Of a DNA stretch of 64,000 nucleotides, positions 1-8,703 are shown piece after piece (positions within the stretch are counted from its first letter, which is position 1; each line of letters opens with the position of its first letter). Location: contig NZ_BOQE01000001.1 in assembly GCF_023705585.1 (NCBI RefSeq), forward strand, positions 1,502,501 to 1,566,500, written 5' to 3'. This DNA comes from Collibacillus ludicampi. Its GTDB lineage: Bacteria; Bacillota; Bacilli; Tumebacillales; BOQE01. The position numbers and the translations under genes were made by a program. The notes below the pieces were generated by a model. It did no database searches. It had not been told where the DNA came from and saw only the letters and a list, made by a program, of their open reading frames with translations.

Positions 1-67
1 GTTAAGCTCTCCAGCGCCAATGGTACTTGGGGCGGGAGCCCCCGGGAGAGTAGGTCGCTGCTAGGCA
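1..67 (+). rRNA. rrf: 5S rRNA, 3' end (partial)
   Basis: The first bases match the 3' part of a Bacilli 5S rRNA (GTTAAGCTCTCCAGCGCC, then GAGAGTAGGTCGCTGC). The gene starts upstream of the window. An intrinsic terminator follows directly, so this is the end of an rRNA operon, as expected next to yaaC/guaB near the origin. Confidence 0.9.
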
Positions 68-72
68 ACATA

Positions 73-106
73 AAAGGGTTCTTCCTTCAGGAAGAGCCCT
101 TTTTTC
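73..106 (+). terminator. rRNA operon terminator
   Basis: AAAGGGTTCTTCC and GGAAGAGCCCTTT form a near-perfect hairpin with a TTCA loop, followed by a T run. It lies a few bases after the 5S gene. Confidence 0.9.
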
Positions 107-151
107 ATGATTGGATGTCTCAGAGCTGTTGACTCCATAAAAGAATCCCCA

Positions 152-1087
152 TTACCCGAATCCCATACTCTCCATACCGAACAAGAACACCGTATGCAAC
201 ACGGTGAGCGCGATCATTTTAATTTGATTGAAAGTCACGCTTGCCACATCGCGGGGATTTGTGTTCCATGCGGCGTGAAACCCAAGTAACGCTGTCAAGA
301 TGGAAACGGTAAATACAGAACTGATGCAATAGACCATCAGGAGAGCGACAAATGCTGTAATCAGGAAATAGACAGCAGGCACATAACGCACTTGTTCCAG
401 CCCGAAACGCTTATAAACGTAAGCGACCGTTGTATTTTTGGGAGGCGATTCTTGTAGGTCGGCTGAAAGATCTGTGATATGATGTTGCATTAACCAGGAG
501 GTACATAACAAACCGTGTAAAATACCCGCGCAGAAAACAGTGACACTATAACCGCCGGTAAGGACACAATAAGCCCCCAAACTACTGGCAACCATGGCAG
601 GGAAAGCGGCTAACCATTCTCCCAATAAAGGATAAAAGGCGAATCGCATCGGCGAACAGGTATATGACATCGCGGCCCAAACGCCGACAATGATAAAGAG
701 CCAGATATAAGAACTGGTCACACGATTCAGGTACCAGCCGAGTAAGAAAATCGCTACGATCCCTAAAGAACCGACATAAAACAATCGCTCTTTCGATACC
801 ATTCCTTGTTTGGTTCCAATATTCTCGCCAGAGGGTATTCCCGACGAGTGAATATATGTTCCTGAACGCCAACCGGTAATCTCATGAAATGAATGGGCGA
901 TCAACCCTTGCAACAAAATGCAACAGGCCACCAAAATGAAAAAAAGGAGCCAATCGACTGAAGAGACTCCGTGAAGGTCATGAATGGCAAATCCGAGTGA
1001 AAGCAGGATCGCAGAAAGGCTCCAAGAGAGAACGGGAACAAAACGAACAAGCAGGAAAATCCCTTTAAGCGAACGCAAAATCAGCAT
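152..1087 (-). CDS. UbiA/MenA-like membrane prenyltransferase homologue with a degenerate first motif
   Basis: About 311 residues with roughly eight hydrophobic segments, the size and layout of UbiA-superfamily prenyltransferases. The block YTCSPMRFAFYPLLGEW near residue 142 resembles the MenA YxxGPxxxxYxxLGE region, and TDLSADLQESPPKNT near residue 206 resembles the second Asp-rich motif with its downstream Lys. The first motif, normally NDxxDxxxD, is replaced by HSFHEITGWRSGTY near residue 65, so catalysis with Mg-diphosphate is doubtful. ATG at 1087 is preferred to GTG at 1090 because it sits 7 bases after GGAGGTG. It is the last gene of a minus-strand operon with the prenyl-synthase-like gene and yaaC. 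Family assignment is from motif pattern only. Confidence 0.6.
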   Translation of the reverse strand: MLILRSLKGIFLLVRFVPVLSWSLSAILLSLGFAIHDLHGVSSVDWLLFFILVACCILLQGLIAHSFHEITGWRSGTYIHSSGIPSGENIGTKQGMVSKERLFYVGSLGIVAIFLLGWYLNRVTSSYIWLFIIVGVWAAMSYTCSPMRFAFYPLLGEWLAAFPAMVASSLGAYCVLTGGYSVTVFCAGILHGLLCTSWLMQHHITDLSADLQESPPKNTTVAYVYKRFGLEQVRYVPAVYFLITAFVALLMVYCISSVFTVSILTALLGFHAAWNTNPRDVASVTFNQIKMIALTVLHTVFLFGMESMGFG

Positions 1088-1125
1088 CACGAGTCACCTC
1101 CTGTAGACATACAAATCATGAATAT

Positions 1126-1950
1126 CTATTCGGTGCCAGCAAGCAAGTGATCGGCCATATAGGCGAGTCGATCTCTTGCTTGGCATGGGGGAACTGCGGT
1201 CAGGTATCGTTTCGCTTTATGTATATACTGTTTAATAAGAGAGCTGGAATATGTAACGATACGGACGGATCGATCGGCCATGCTCGACTTGGAGACGGCT
1301 TGTCCTTGACGCGAGGCGATATGCATTTTGATTTGAGTGGCCATTCCGAACGAGAATCCGTAAGAAGAGAGCGAACGAATAAGTTCGGGAGAGGCGCTTC
1401 CGATCTGTGCTCCCAAGCGGCAACAGATCGATGACAAATTCGCCGCATGGTAATAGGTGTTCACCAAGTTATGATGATCGTCGGCTTCTTCTTGGTCGGA
1501 TTGGTTTTGTAAAACGACCCCGGCGATGACGAGACTCTGAATCATCTCCGATATCCCTTTTACAAGCAAAACGGATTCCTGTGCGGCTAAGGATAATGCT
1601 TTTGCATATAAGTAATCCCCGGTTAAAATGATCATTTGATCTTTTCGCAATGGATCGGTCTGCTGCAGAGTGGGTGACGGATCACTGATCTTTCGGTGTA
1701 CGCGTGTAGCCATGAGCAAGATTTCAATAATCGTTGCCGCACGAATCTCGGTCTTGGAGGAAGCTTTGCTGATATCGCTCGAAAGCAGAAGCAGCAATGG
1801 GAACGTTTCTTCATTCAAATGCAAGAAATCATCCATGAGCAAATCGAGCGAAAGGATACTTTCCTGTAAGATCTCCTTTAAATCCTGACGTACAGCGATG
1901 AGCTTCCTTTGATAGCTATCTGTTGGTTGTTGCAGATGCATTGTATTCAT
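1126..1950 (-). CDS. Degenerate trans-polyprenyl diphosphate synthase-like protein
   Basis: A 274-residue, largely helical protein. GDYLYAKALSLAA (residues 111-123) matches the GDYLxARAxxLA signature of polyprenyl diphosphate synthases such as HepT and IspA. The first DDxxD motif expected about 25 residues earlier is absent (VHRKISDP instead), and the second Asp-rich motif is replaced by GFSFGMATQIKMHI. It therefore looks like a non-catalytic paralogue, perhaps a partner subunit. The start has AGGAGCG 6 bases upstream. It lies 16 bases after yaaC and 38 before the UbiA-like gene, all on the minus strand; two degraded isoprenoid-enzyme folds side by side suggests a joint role that is unknown. 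Confidence 0.6.
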   Translation of the reverse strand: MNTMHLQQPTDSYQRKLIAVRQDLKEILQESILSLDLLMDDFLHLNEETFPLLLLLSSDISKASSKTEIRAATIIEILLMATRVHRKISDPSPTLQQTDPLRKDQMIILTGDYLYAKALSLAAQESVLLVKGISEMIQSLVIAGVVLQNQSDQEEADDHHNLVNTYYHAANLSSICCRLGAQIGSASPELIRSLSSYGFSFGMATQIKMHIASRQGQAVSKSSMADRSVRIVTYSSSLIKQYIHKAKRYLTAVPPCQARDRLAYMADHLLAGTE

Positions 1951-1966
1951 TCTTGACGCTCCTGTT

Positions 1967-2986
1967 CTACGGTGTATAAAACAAAAATTTTTCTTCGAAA
2001 AGATGGTTGAGAATCAGATTCGGAAATTTGCGCATCGACACATTCAAGAATTCATTGATGATATACATATCTTGTGACATAAAGGCTAATACGAGTTCCC
2101 CCCACCGTTCCGTTTCATAGCGGCAGAGCATCCCCAGCACAAACATCAACATGAAATGCAGGCTGATTTCAGGGATGATGAGTTCACTTTCATGTGGAAG
2201 GCGAAAATGGAAATTGCCGGAGATATCATCGAGAATCAGCGGATGCTCAAGGCAAACGCTTTTCTGGTGAAGACACAACCACCCTTGTTCATCCAATGGA
2301 TCCGGGTATGTGAAGGAATCTTCTTTTTCGCTATAACGGTTGAGCAATGCGAGGAATTCTGCACGCGTCTTTCCGCTCGCCTGCACGATCGAGCGCGGAA
2401 GTTTCCAACGAAACCCTCCTTCGCACGGTTGAATATCCACTTCACAAACAGAAGGCGGGCCATATACTTGTTCATAACAATGGATGAGCTCCGGGAGAAC
2501 CGATAACAAATCTTGTATCCGAAACCGTTGTCCGCTTTCCAACGGCGGACCATCGAGCGTCTGATGCAAGACAACGAAAAGACCGTCTTTTTGTATGCGT
2601 ATTTCGTCGGTAGCGAACTGATAGTCGGAACGCTTGAGTTTCCGGGTGGATAAACCGTGTTTTAAAACGGATGTGGTAGAAGGATATTCGGGATCGCGTG
2701 TAGTAATCAATGCTCGTGCCAAGCTCATCATACCGTAATACAGGAGTAGCGGTTTGGTTACGATATCACAACAAGCGGCTGCTTTGTAATATTCGCGAGC
2801 TTGTTTGATCGAATACATAAATTTTGGGGTCGCCAAATAACTGTAACGTTTGGCTTCTGGAAGACCCATTTGCTCATATTTGTCACGGAGGAAGCGGCTT
2901 GCTGTTTGTTCATTCTCAAAGAACACGAACATATCCCACAATTTGCGGTAAGGCTCTTCCGTACGGATACGATTCACCTTGTGCAT
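1967..2986 (-). CDS. yaaC: YaaC-like protein
   Basis: About 339 residues resembling the YaaC family, which occurs next to guaB near the origin in many Bacilli; its function is unknown. Recognisable features are the N-terminal WDMFVFFENEQTASRFL stretch and a long helical middle. ATG at 2986 is chosen over an upstream start because AGGAGGGAG lies just before it and the extra N-terminus has no ribosome site. It is divergent from guaB and first in an operon with two degenerate isoprenoid-enzyme homologues. Position relative to guaB and to the rRNA operon supports the name as much as the sequence does. Confidence 0.75.
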   Translation of the reverse strand: MHKVNRIRTEEPYRKLWDMFVFFENEQTASRFLRDKYEQMGLPEAKRYSYLATPKFMYSIKQAREYYKAAACCDIVTKPLLLYYGMMSLARALITTRDPEYPSTTSVLKHGLSTRKLKRSDYQFATDEIRIQKDGLFVVLHQTLDGPPLESGQRFRIQDLLSVLPELIHCYEQVYGPPSVCEVDIQPCEGGFRWKLPRSIVQASGKTRAEFLALLNRYSEKEDSFTYPDPLDEQGWLCLHQKSVCLEHPLILDDISGNFHFRLPHESELIIPEISLHFMLMFVLGMLCRYETERWGELVLAFMSQDMYIINEFLNVSMRKFPNLILNHLFEEKFLFYTP

Positions 2987-3034
2987 CAAGGATCTCCCTC
3001 CTGGTTCAGAATAGAAAGGGATGCATAAGGCGGC

Positions 3035-3062
3035 TTGACACAAAAAATATCGGTGTTAAACT
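3035..3062 (+). promoter_or_regulatory. Candidate sigma-A promoter of guaB
   Basis: TTGACA at 3035-3040 and TAAACT at 3057-3062, 16-bp spacer, about 55 bases before guaB. The -10 match is only 4 of 6. No PurR box is evident by eye. Confidence 0.45.
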
Positions 3063-3070
3063 AGCCATAA

Positions 3071-4573
<1,503 letters not shown>

Positions 4574-4588
4574 AATAAGTGAAAACCG

Positions 4589-4616
4589 GACGAGGGTCAT
4601 CCCCTCGTCTTTTTGT
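4589..4616 (+). terminator. guaB terminator
   Basis: GACGAGGG and CCCCTCGTC form a hairpin with a short TCAT loop, followed by TTTTTG, 16 bases after the guaB stop. Confidence 0.85.
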
Positions 4617-4629
4617 TCTGAAGGTCATA

Positions 4630-4638
4630 TGATATAAT
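4630..4638 (+). promoter_or_regulatory. Candidate extended -10 promoter of dacA
   Basis: TGATATAAT is a perfect extended -10 element. A weak TTTTTG lies 17 bases upstream. It would give a leader of about 200 bases before dacA that contains the hairpin at 4661-4709. Confidence 0.4.
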
Positions 4639-4660
4639 CTACAAGGGATTTTTAAAGACT

Positions 4661-4709
4661 AGGAAACTATAAAATGCGGTATTCTTCTTACCATATTTTA
4701 TAGTTTCCT
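4661..4709 (+). repeat. Long inverted repeat in the dacA leader
   Basis: AGGAAACTATAAAAT (4661-4675) and its exact reverse complement (4695-4709) enclose an inner GGTA/TACC pair and a 7-base loop. There is no T run after it, so it is not a standard terminator. It may be a leader RNA stem or a small repetitive element. The rest of the 4620-4843 gap shows nothing coding. Confidence 0.7.
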
Positions 4710-4843
4710 CACATGTAGAAAGCTTCTTCTGGAAGCTGCTCCAATTCATCCTTGTAGCCACTTTGATGAAAGAGTTTATAACGGCAACGGGCCATGAGGG
4801 TAATAAGGTGATAGAGTACGCAAGATGGAGGTACTGATTAATC

Positions 4844-6034
4844 ATGAAGAAATGGATGAATAAGTGGGCGAGTGTATTCTTGGCGGTCGTTCTCGTAGCG
4901 ACTGTAACGTTTACCTCTTCCGCTCCACAGGCACGTGCCGCTGACGATCTCTCGATCGACGCACCTGCCGCTTATTTGATCGATGCCAAGACAGGACAAG
5001 TTCTCTATGCGAAAAATGAAAACGCGAAACGTTATCCGGCAAGTACGACCAAACTCATGACCTTGCTACTCGTGGAAGAGGCGATCGCACAAGGCAAAGC
5101 GAAATTGACCGATGTGGTGCCCGTTTCGCAAGAGGCTTACAACATCGGAGGATCGAGCGCTTATCTCGATCCGCGAGAAAAATGGACACTCGAAGATATG
5201 ATCAAGTTTATTTGTGTCCCTTCCGCCAATGATGCGGATGTTGCCGTCGCTGATTATTTGGCAGGCAATGAAGCCGAATTTGTTAGAAAAATGAATGAAA
5301 AAGCAAAAGAACTCGGCATGACAAATACCCATTTCACCGATGCGAGCGGTTTGCACAACCCGGATCATTATACGACGGCTCATGATCTGTCGATCGTGGC
5401 GCGCGAATTGGTAACCAAATACCCGCAGATACTGAAATATACGAGTATCCCGAAACTGGTCGTCAGAGACGGTAAAAATATTTTTGAAAACACGAATAAA
5501 CTACTGGGGAACTACGATGGGTTAGATGGTCTGAAAACAGGTTTCACTGACCAAGCCGGTTATAACCTGGTATCTACGGCAGAGCGTAACGGTTTTCGCG
5601 TGATCGGTGTCATTCTCGGCGCGGCCAATGACGATAAGCGCGTAAGTGAAACACGAAAGCTTCTGGATTACGCGTTCAACAATTTCACAGAAAAACAGCT
5701 CTACAAGAAAGATCAACCGCTATCGCAAATGGCTCCCGTTGAAAAAGGAAAAGATAAAGAAGTACCTGTGGCTCCCAATACGGACGTTTATGTCGCTTTA
5801 CCTGCAGGGCAAGCAAACGCGAAAGTCGATCAAAAAATCACGTTTGACTCCGTTACTGCACCCATCAAGAAGGGACAAAAAGTTGGGACGCTCAGTCTGG
5901 TCTATAATGGGAAGGTTTTGAATAACGTTGATCTTGTAGCAACACAGGATGACGATAAAGGTTCGTGGATTCGTCTGTTTTTCCGAGGAATCTTCGAAGG
6001 AATCACGAAAACGGTGAAGGGATGGTTTAAGTAA
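4844..6034 (+). CDS. dacA: D-alanyl-D-alanine carboxypeptidase (PBP5 type)
   Basis: 396 residues. It trims the terminal D-Ala from peptidoglycan pentapeptides outside the membrane. A Sec signal peptide ends near ARA-ADD (about residue 32). Active-site motifs are in order: STTK with Ser67 and Lys70, SAN at Ser127, and KTG at Lys231. The C-terminal PBP5 beta domain ends in a basic amphipathic tail (FFRGIFEGITKTVKGWFK), the usual membrane anchor. ATG 4844 follows GGAGGT. The gene lies between guaB and pdxS as in B. subtilis, with a 42-residue membrane protein just downstream. Confidence 0.97.
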   Translation: MKKWMNKWASVFLAVVLVATVTFTSSAPQARAADDLSIDAPAAYLIDAKTGQVLYAKNENAKRYPASTTKLMTLLLVEEAIAQGKAKLTDVVPVSQEAYNIGGSSAYLDPREKWTLEDMIKFICVPSANDADVAVADYLAGNEAEFVRKMNEKAKELGMTNTHFTDASGLHNPDHYTTAHDLSIVARELVTKYPQILKYTSIPKLVVRDGKNIFENTNKLLGNYDGLDGLKTGFTDQAGYNLVSTAERNGFRVIGVILGAANDDKRVSETRKLLDYAFNNFTEKQLYKKDQPLSQMAPVEKGKDKEVPVAPNTDVYVALPAGQANAKVDQKITFDSVTAPIKKGQKVGTLSLVYNGKVLNNVDLVATQDDDKGSWIRLFFRGIFEGITKTVKGWFK

Positions 6035-6062
6035 GACATAGAGGAAAGCGAGAGGATCTGTG

Positions 6063-6191
6063 ATGATCAATCCGGTGTGGTGGCTTACCTTGAACACAAT
6101 CTTGATTTTCATTATCCTCGTCGGTGGATTTTTCATGTTCCGTGCTTTTCTCAGACGGTTAAAGCCCGATCATAGCAAGAAGTCAACATAA
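6063..6191 (+). CDS. Small single-pass membrane protein, 42 residues
   Basis: Reads MINPVWWLTLNTILIFIILV, then GGFFMFRAFLRRLKPDHSKKST. One hydrophobic span is followed by a strongly basic tail, so the C-terminus is probably cytosolic. AGAGGA lies 8 bases before the ATG, and it starts 28 bases after dacA on the same strand, so co-transcription is likely. I do not recognise a family. The clean TM-plus-basic-tail pattern and ribosome site argue for a real gene. Confidence 0.55.
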   Translation: MINPVWWLTLNTILIFIILVGGFFMFRAFLRRLKPDHSKKST

Positions 6192-6227
6192 GAAGTCGAG
6201 CGGATATAGAAGTTTTTTAGAAATCTG

Positions 6228-6236
6228 TGGTACAAT
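6228..6236 (+). promoter_or_regulatory. Candidate promoter of pdxST
   Basis: TGGTACAAT is an extended -10 element (TGnTACAAT). No good -35 is seen. It would start a transcript with a leader of about 210 bases before pdxS. Confidence 0.5.
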
Positions 6237-6244
6237 AAAAACGA

Positions 6245-6398
6245 TTTGAACTTTCTGCAAAACTTCTTTATAAATAATAAGTTCAAAAAGGGGACAAACA
6301 AGGCCGATTTCGTGTGAGAGCGGAAGTCATGAGTTGCGAAGCGCGGGTGAAACCACGCGAGCGGTGGAATGACTTTGCTTGGAAGGTATGAGACGGCC
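6245..6398 (+). ncRNA. Structured leader upstream of pdxS (candidate cis-regulatory RNA)
   Basis: An inverted repeat TTTGAACTT / AAGTTCAAA spans 6245-6286. After it, nested pairings fold 6302-6398 into a closed element: GGCCG with CGGCC (6302/6394), AAGTCAT with ATGACTT (6324/6369), and a CGCGGGT-GAA-ACC-A-CGCG hairpin inside (6342-6359). The nested layout resembles a riboswitch or protein-binding leader, but I match it to no known class. Folding is by hand. Confidence 0.4.
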
Positions 6399-6450
6399 AA
6401 GTTTCCCGGACTTTTTGAATAATGTCCAAAAAAGGTAGGAGGCTGCTAGG

Positions 6451-7335
6451 ATGGTTGAAGTAGGTACTTCCCGTGTGAAGCGTGGAATGGCAGAAATGCA
6501 AAAAGGCGGCGTCATCATGGATGTAGTGAACGCCGAACAAGCGAAAATCGCTGAACAGGCGGGCGCAGTGGCGGTCATGGCACTCGAACGTGTGCCTGCA
6601 GATATACGTGCTATGGGTGGAGTCGCTCGTATGGCGGATCCGACCATTATTGAAGAAGTGATGAAAGCTGTTTCCATCCCGGTGATGGCGAAGGCACGCA
6701 TTGGACATTTTGTAGAGGCGAAAGTTCTTGAAGCGTTAGGTGTGGATTATATCGACGAATCGGAAGTGCTCACACCGGCTGATGACAAATTTCATATCAA
6801 TAAAAAAGAGTTTACCGTTCCCTTCGTTTGCGGTGCACGCGACTTAGGCGAAGCGCTGCGTCGTATTGCGGAAGGTGCTTCGATGATCCGTACGAAAGGC
6901 GAACCGGGCACAGGTAACATCGTAGAAGCTGTTAAGCATCAACGTACGATGCAGGCACAGATTCGTAAAGTTGCTTCCATGTCGGAAGACGAACTTGTTT
7001 TCGAAGCGAAAAACCTGGGAGCTCCCTATGAATTGTTGCTCGAAGTGAAGAAATTGGGCCGCTTGCCTGTCGTGAATTTTGCCGCAGGTGGCGTGGCGAC
7101 TCCTGCTGATGCCGCACTGATGATGCATCTCGGCTCCGATGGTGTATTCGTAGGTTCCGGTATCTTCAAATCGGAGAATCCTGAAAAATATGCACGTGCC
7201 ATCGTACAAGCAACCACTCATTACGAGGATTACGAACTGATCGCTCACCTGTCCAAAAATCTTGGACTTGCCATGAAAGGGATCGAATTGTCCACCCTCT
7301 CTCAAAATGAACGAATGGCAGAACGCGGTTGGTAA
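6451..7335 (+). CDS. pdxS: Pyridoxal 5'-phosphate synthase, PdxS subunit
   Basis: 294 residues. The (beta/alpha)8 synthase condenses ribose 5-phosphate, glyceraldehyde 3-phosphate and glutamine-derived ammonia into PLP. Asp24, Lys81 ([10 protein letters not shown]) and Lys149 ([11 protein letters not shown]), the residues that hold substrate covalently in the family, are all at their standard numbers. AGGAGG precedes ATG 6451. It pairs with pdxT 15 bases downstream, whose product feeds it ammonia in a 12+12 complex. A structured leader of unknown function precedes it. Confidence 0.98.
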   Translation: MVEVGTSRVKRGMAEMQKGGVIMDVVNAEQAKIAEQAGAVAVMALERVPADIRAMGGVARMADPTIIEEVMKAVSIPVMAKARIGHFVEAKVLEALGVDYIDESEVLTPADDKFHINKKEFTVPFVCGARDLGEALRRIAEGASMIRTKGEPGTGNIVEAVKHQRTMQAQIRKVASMSEDELVFEAKNLGAPYELLLEVKKLGRLPVVNFAAGGVATPADAALMMHLGSDGVFVGSGIFKSENPEKYARAIVQATTHYEDYELIAHLSKNLGLAMKGIELSTLSQNERMAERGW

Positions 7336-7350
7336 TAGGGGGCCGTGTTG

Positions 7351-7941
7351 ATGAAAATCGGTGTACTCGCTCTACAAGGAGCCGTAGCGGAACATGTGAA
7401 GAGTTTGGAAAAAGCGGGCGCCGAAGAAGTTGTGACCGTCAAGCGTCGGCGTGATTTGGAAGGCTTGGATGGGATCGTTCTTCCGGGTGGAGAAAGCACC
7501 ACCATTGGAAAATTAATGAGAGAATATGATTTACTTGAACCGATTCGAGAAATGGGACAACGGGGGGTTCCCTTGTTTGGAACGTGTGCAGGTTTGATCT
7601 TGCTGGCCAGAAGGATTCATGGGCAAGAAGACGTACATCTTGGGCTAATGGATGTTCTGGTTGACCGCAATTCGTTCGGAAGACAAAGGGAAAGCTTTGA
7701 GGCGGATCTTGAGATTCAAGGATTGGAGGGCGGTCCATACCGGTCGGTGTTTATACGTGCTCCGCACATTATGGAAGTGGGCACGGGAGTGGATGTGCTC
7801 TGCAAGTTTCAAGATCGAATCGTAGCCGCGCGACAAGGCAATCTGTTAGGAGCTTCCTTCCATCCGGAATTAACGGATGATATACGTTTCCATCGATATT
7901 TTCTCGAAATGGTTCGTGAAAGTCGTTGCATCGCAAAATAA
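7351..7941 (+). CDS. pdxT: Pyridoxal 5'-phosphate synthase, glutaminase subunit PdxT
   Basis: 196 residues, a class I glutamine amidotransferase that hydrolyses glutamine and channels ammonia to PdxS. The oxyanion motif LPGGEST and nucleophile Cys79 (FGTCAGLILL) are present, with His171 and Glu173 (SFHPEL) completing the triad. ATG 7351 is chosen over GTG 7345 because GGGGG lies 8 bases upstream. It is followed by a strong terminator, so pdxST form a two-gene operon. The serS gene that often follows in Bacillus is missing here. Confidence 0.97.
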   Translation: MKIGVLALQGAVAEHVKSLEKAGAEEVVTVKRRRDLEGLDGIVLPGGESTTIGKLMREYDLLEPIREMGQRGVPLFGTCAGLILLARRIHGQEDVHLGLMDVLVDRNSFGRQRESFEADLEIQGLEGGPYRSVFIRAPHIMEVGTGVDVLCKFQDRIVAARQGNLLGASFHPELTDDIRFHRYFLEMVRESRCIAK

Positions 7942-7959
7942 GAGACTCAAAGGATTCAC

Positions 7960-7983
7960 AGGGGCGCATAGCGCCCCTTTTTC
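7960..7983 (+). terminator. pdxST terminator
   Basis: AGGGGCGC-ATA-GCGCCCCT hairpin followed by TTTTT, 18 bases after the pdxT stop. Confidence 0.9.
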
Positions 7984-8024
7984 ATGCATAGATATCCCAT
8001 ATGAGGGAATAGAGGGGGGATTTC

Positions 8025-8285
8025 ATGCTATTTTTGCTTGGAGTTCTATTCTTTGCAGTTTGTATGATCATCCAATCGATCGCATTACATCGGAGGGCAT
8101 TTGGGAGATCATTATACATTTCCTCGATGATGTTTCTCGTTTCAGGAATCATTGCGCTTTCACCTGAGAGAGTAAGCGGTCTTTTGGCACGGATTTTCCT
8201 TGCGGTCTCATGGGGGTTTTTGCTCTTTATGACCTGGCAATCGTTGCGTCGTTTCGTGTTAGCGCGAAACTCGAGGGCTTCTTGA
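8025..8285 (+). CDS. Small membrane protein, three predicted spans
   Basis: 86 residues with three hydrophobic segments (about 1-18, 30-45, 52-70) and a basic C-terminal tail. GAGGGGGGA lies just before the ATG. It stands alone between the pdxT terminator and the tRNA cluster; the -35 of the tRNA promoter overlaps its last codons. I do not recognise the family. Confidence 0.65.
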   Translation: MLFLLGVLFFAVCMIIQSIALHRRAFGRSLYISSMMFLVSGIIALSPERVSGLLARIFLAVSWGFLLFMTWQSLRRFVLARNSRAS

Positions 8286-8310
8286 CAAACACATCTCGGT
8301 CATGTATAAT
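8282..8310 (+). promoter_or_regulatory. Consensus sigma-A promoter of the tRNA cluster
   Basis: TTGACA (8282-8287), 17-bp spacer, TATAAT (8305-8310): a perfect consensus promoter ending 15 bases before tRNA-Ser. Confidence 0.9.
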
Positions 8311-8325
8311 GAAGCATGCTCGCAC

Positions 8326-8419
8326 GGAGTGATGGCCGAGTAGGTCGAAGGCGCTCGCCTGCTAAGCGAGTATACGGGGATAACCCGTATCGAGGGTTCG
8401 AATCCCTCTCACTCCGCCA
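8326..8419 (+). tRNA. tRNA-Ser(GCT)
   Basis: Class II tRNA: acceptor GGAGTGA/TCACTCC, anticodon loop CTGCTAA with GCT, long variable arm (TACGGGGATAACCCGTA), encoded CCA. It reads AGC/AGU serine codons. Confidence 0.95.
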
Positions 8420-8433
8420 TGTAACTTTTATTT

Positions 8434-8510
8434 GTGCCCGTAGCTCAGCCGGATAGAGCGTTTGACTACGAATCAAAAGGTCGGGAGTTCGAATCTCTCC
8501 GGGCACGCCA
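8434..8510 (+). tRNA. tRNA-Arg(ACG)
   Basis: Cloverleaf with acceptor GTGCCCG/CGGGCAC, anticodon loop CTACGAA (ACG), TTCGAAT T-loop and encoded CCA. A34 is the usual substrate of TadA, which is encoded at 62915. Confidence 0.95.
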
Positions 8511-8513
8511 GAA

Positions 8514-8540
8514 AACACCGTGCTTTTAGGCACGGTGTTT
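8514..8540 (+). terminator. Hairpin between two tRNA-Arg genes
   Basis: ACACCGTGC and GCACGGTGT form a 9-bp stem followed by only a short T run. It may be a weak terminator or processing signal, since tRNA-Arg(CCT) has no clear promoter of its own. Confidence 0.5.
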
Positions 8541-8548
8541 ATACACAT

Positions 8549-8627
8549 GCACCCGTAGCTCAGGCGGATAGAGCGGTGGTTTCCTAAACCGCGTCTTGCG
8601 GGGGTTCGAATCCCTCCGGGTGCACCA
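8549..8627 (+). tRNA. tRNA-Arg(CCT), host of the prophage
   Basis: Acceptor GCACCCG/CGGGTGC, anticodon loop TTCCTAA (CCT), T-loop TTCGAAT, encoded CCA. The 3' part from 8578 lies inside the attL repeat, so its 3' half is supplied by the prophage and the gene remains intact. The displaced 3' half is at 55849-55897. Confidence 0.95.
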
Positions 8628-8648
8628 GGAAAGCCAAGAGTGGCGCGG
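8578..8648 (+). repeat. attL (71-bp attachment repeat)
   Basis: Direct repeat of 55849-55919 with a single difference (A at 8610, G at 55881). It covers the anticodon loop to the CCA end of tRNA-Arg(CCT) plus 21 bases beyond. The integrase gene lies immediately inside. Confidence 0.95.
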
Positions 8649-8686
8649 GTTCGCAGGTTTCTGTGTGACCGCGCCACTTTCGTTTT
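8639..8686 (+). terminator. Terminator just inside attL
   Basis: AGTGGCGCGG (8639-8648, part of the att core) pairs with CCGCGCCACT (8669-8678), then TTTCGTTTT. The 5' arm belongs to the repeated att core and the 3' arm to the prophage, so integration rebuilds a terminator for the tRNA. Confidence 0.75.
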
Positions 8687-8703
8687 GGTCACATTTTGGT
8701 CAC
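8665..8703. promoter_or_regulatory. Candidate integrase arm-type sites, left
   Basis: TGGTCAC at 8686 and 8697 (11 bp apart) and an inverted GTGACC at 8665. The same word occurs as a pair near attR (55714, 55726). Repeats near both att sites fit integrase arm binding. Confidence 0.5.

Noticed and set aside
4639-4845. Minus-strand frame between guaB and dacA
   Set aside because: Covers the inverted repeat and has no ribosome site or coding character.
6302-6398. T-box leader before pdxS
   Set aside because: GGGTGAAACCACGCG resembles the T-box core, but TGGNACC is not matched exactly, stem I is too short for the space available, and pdxS is not a usual T-box target.
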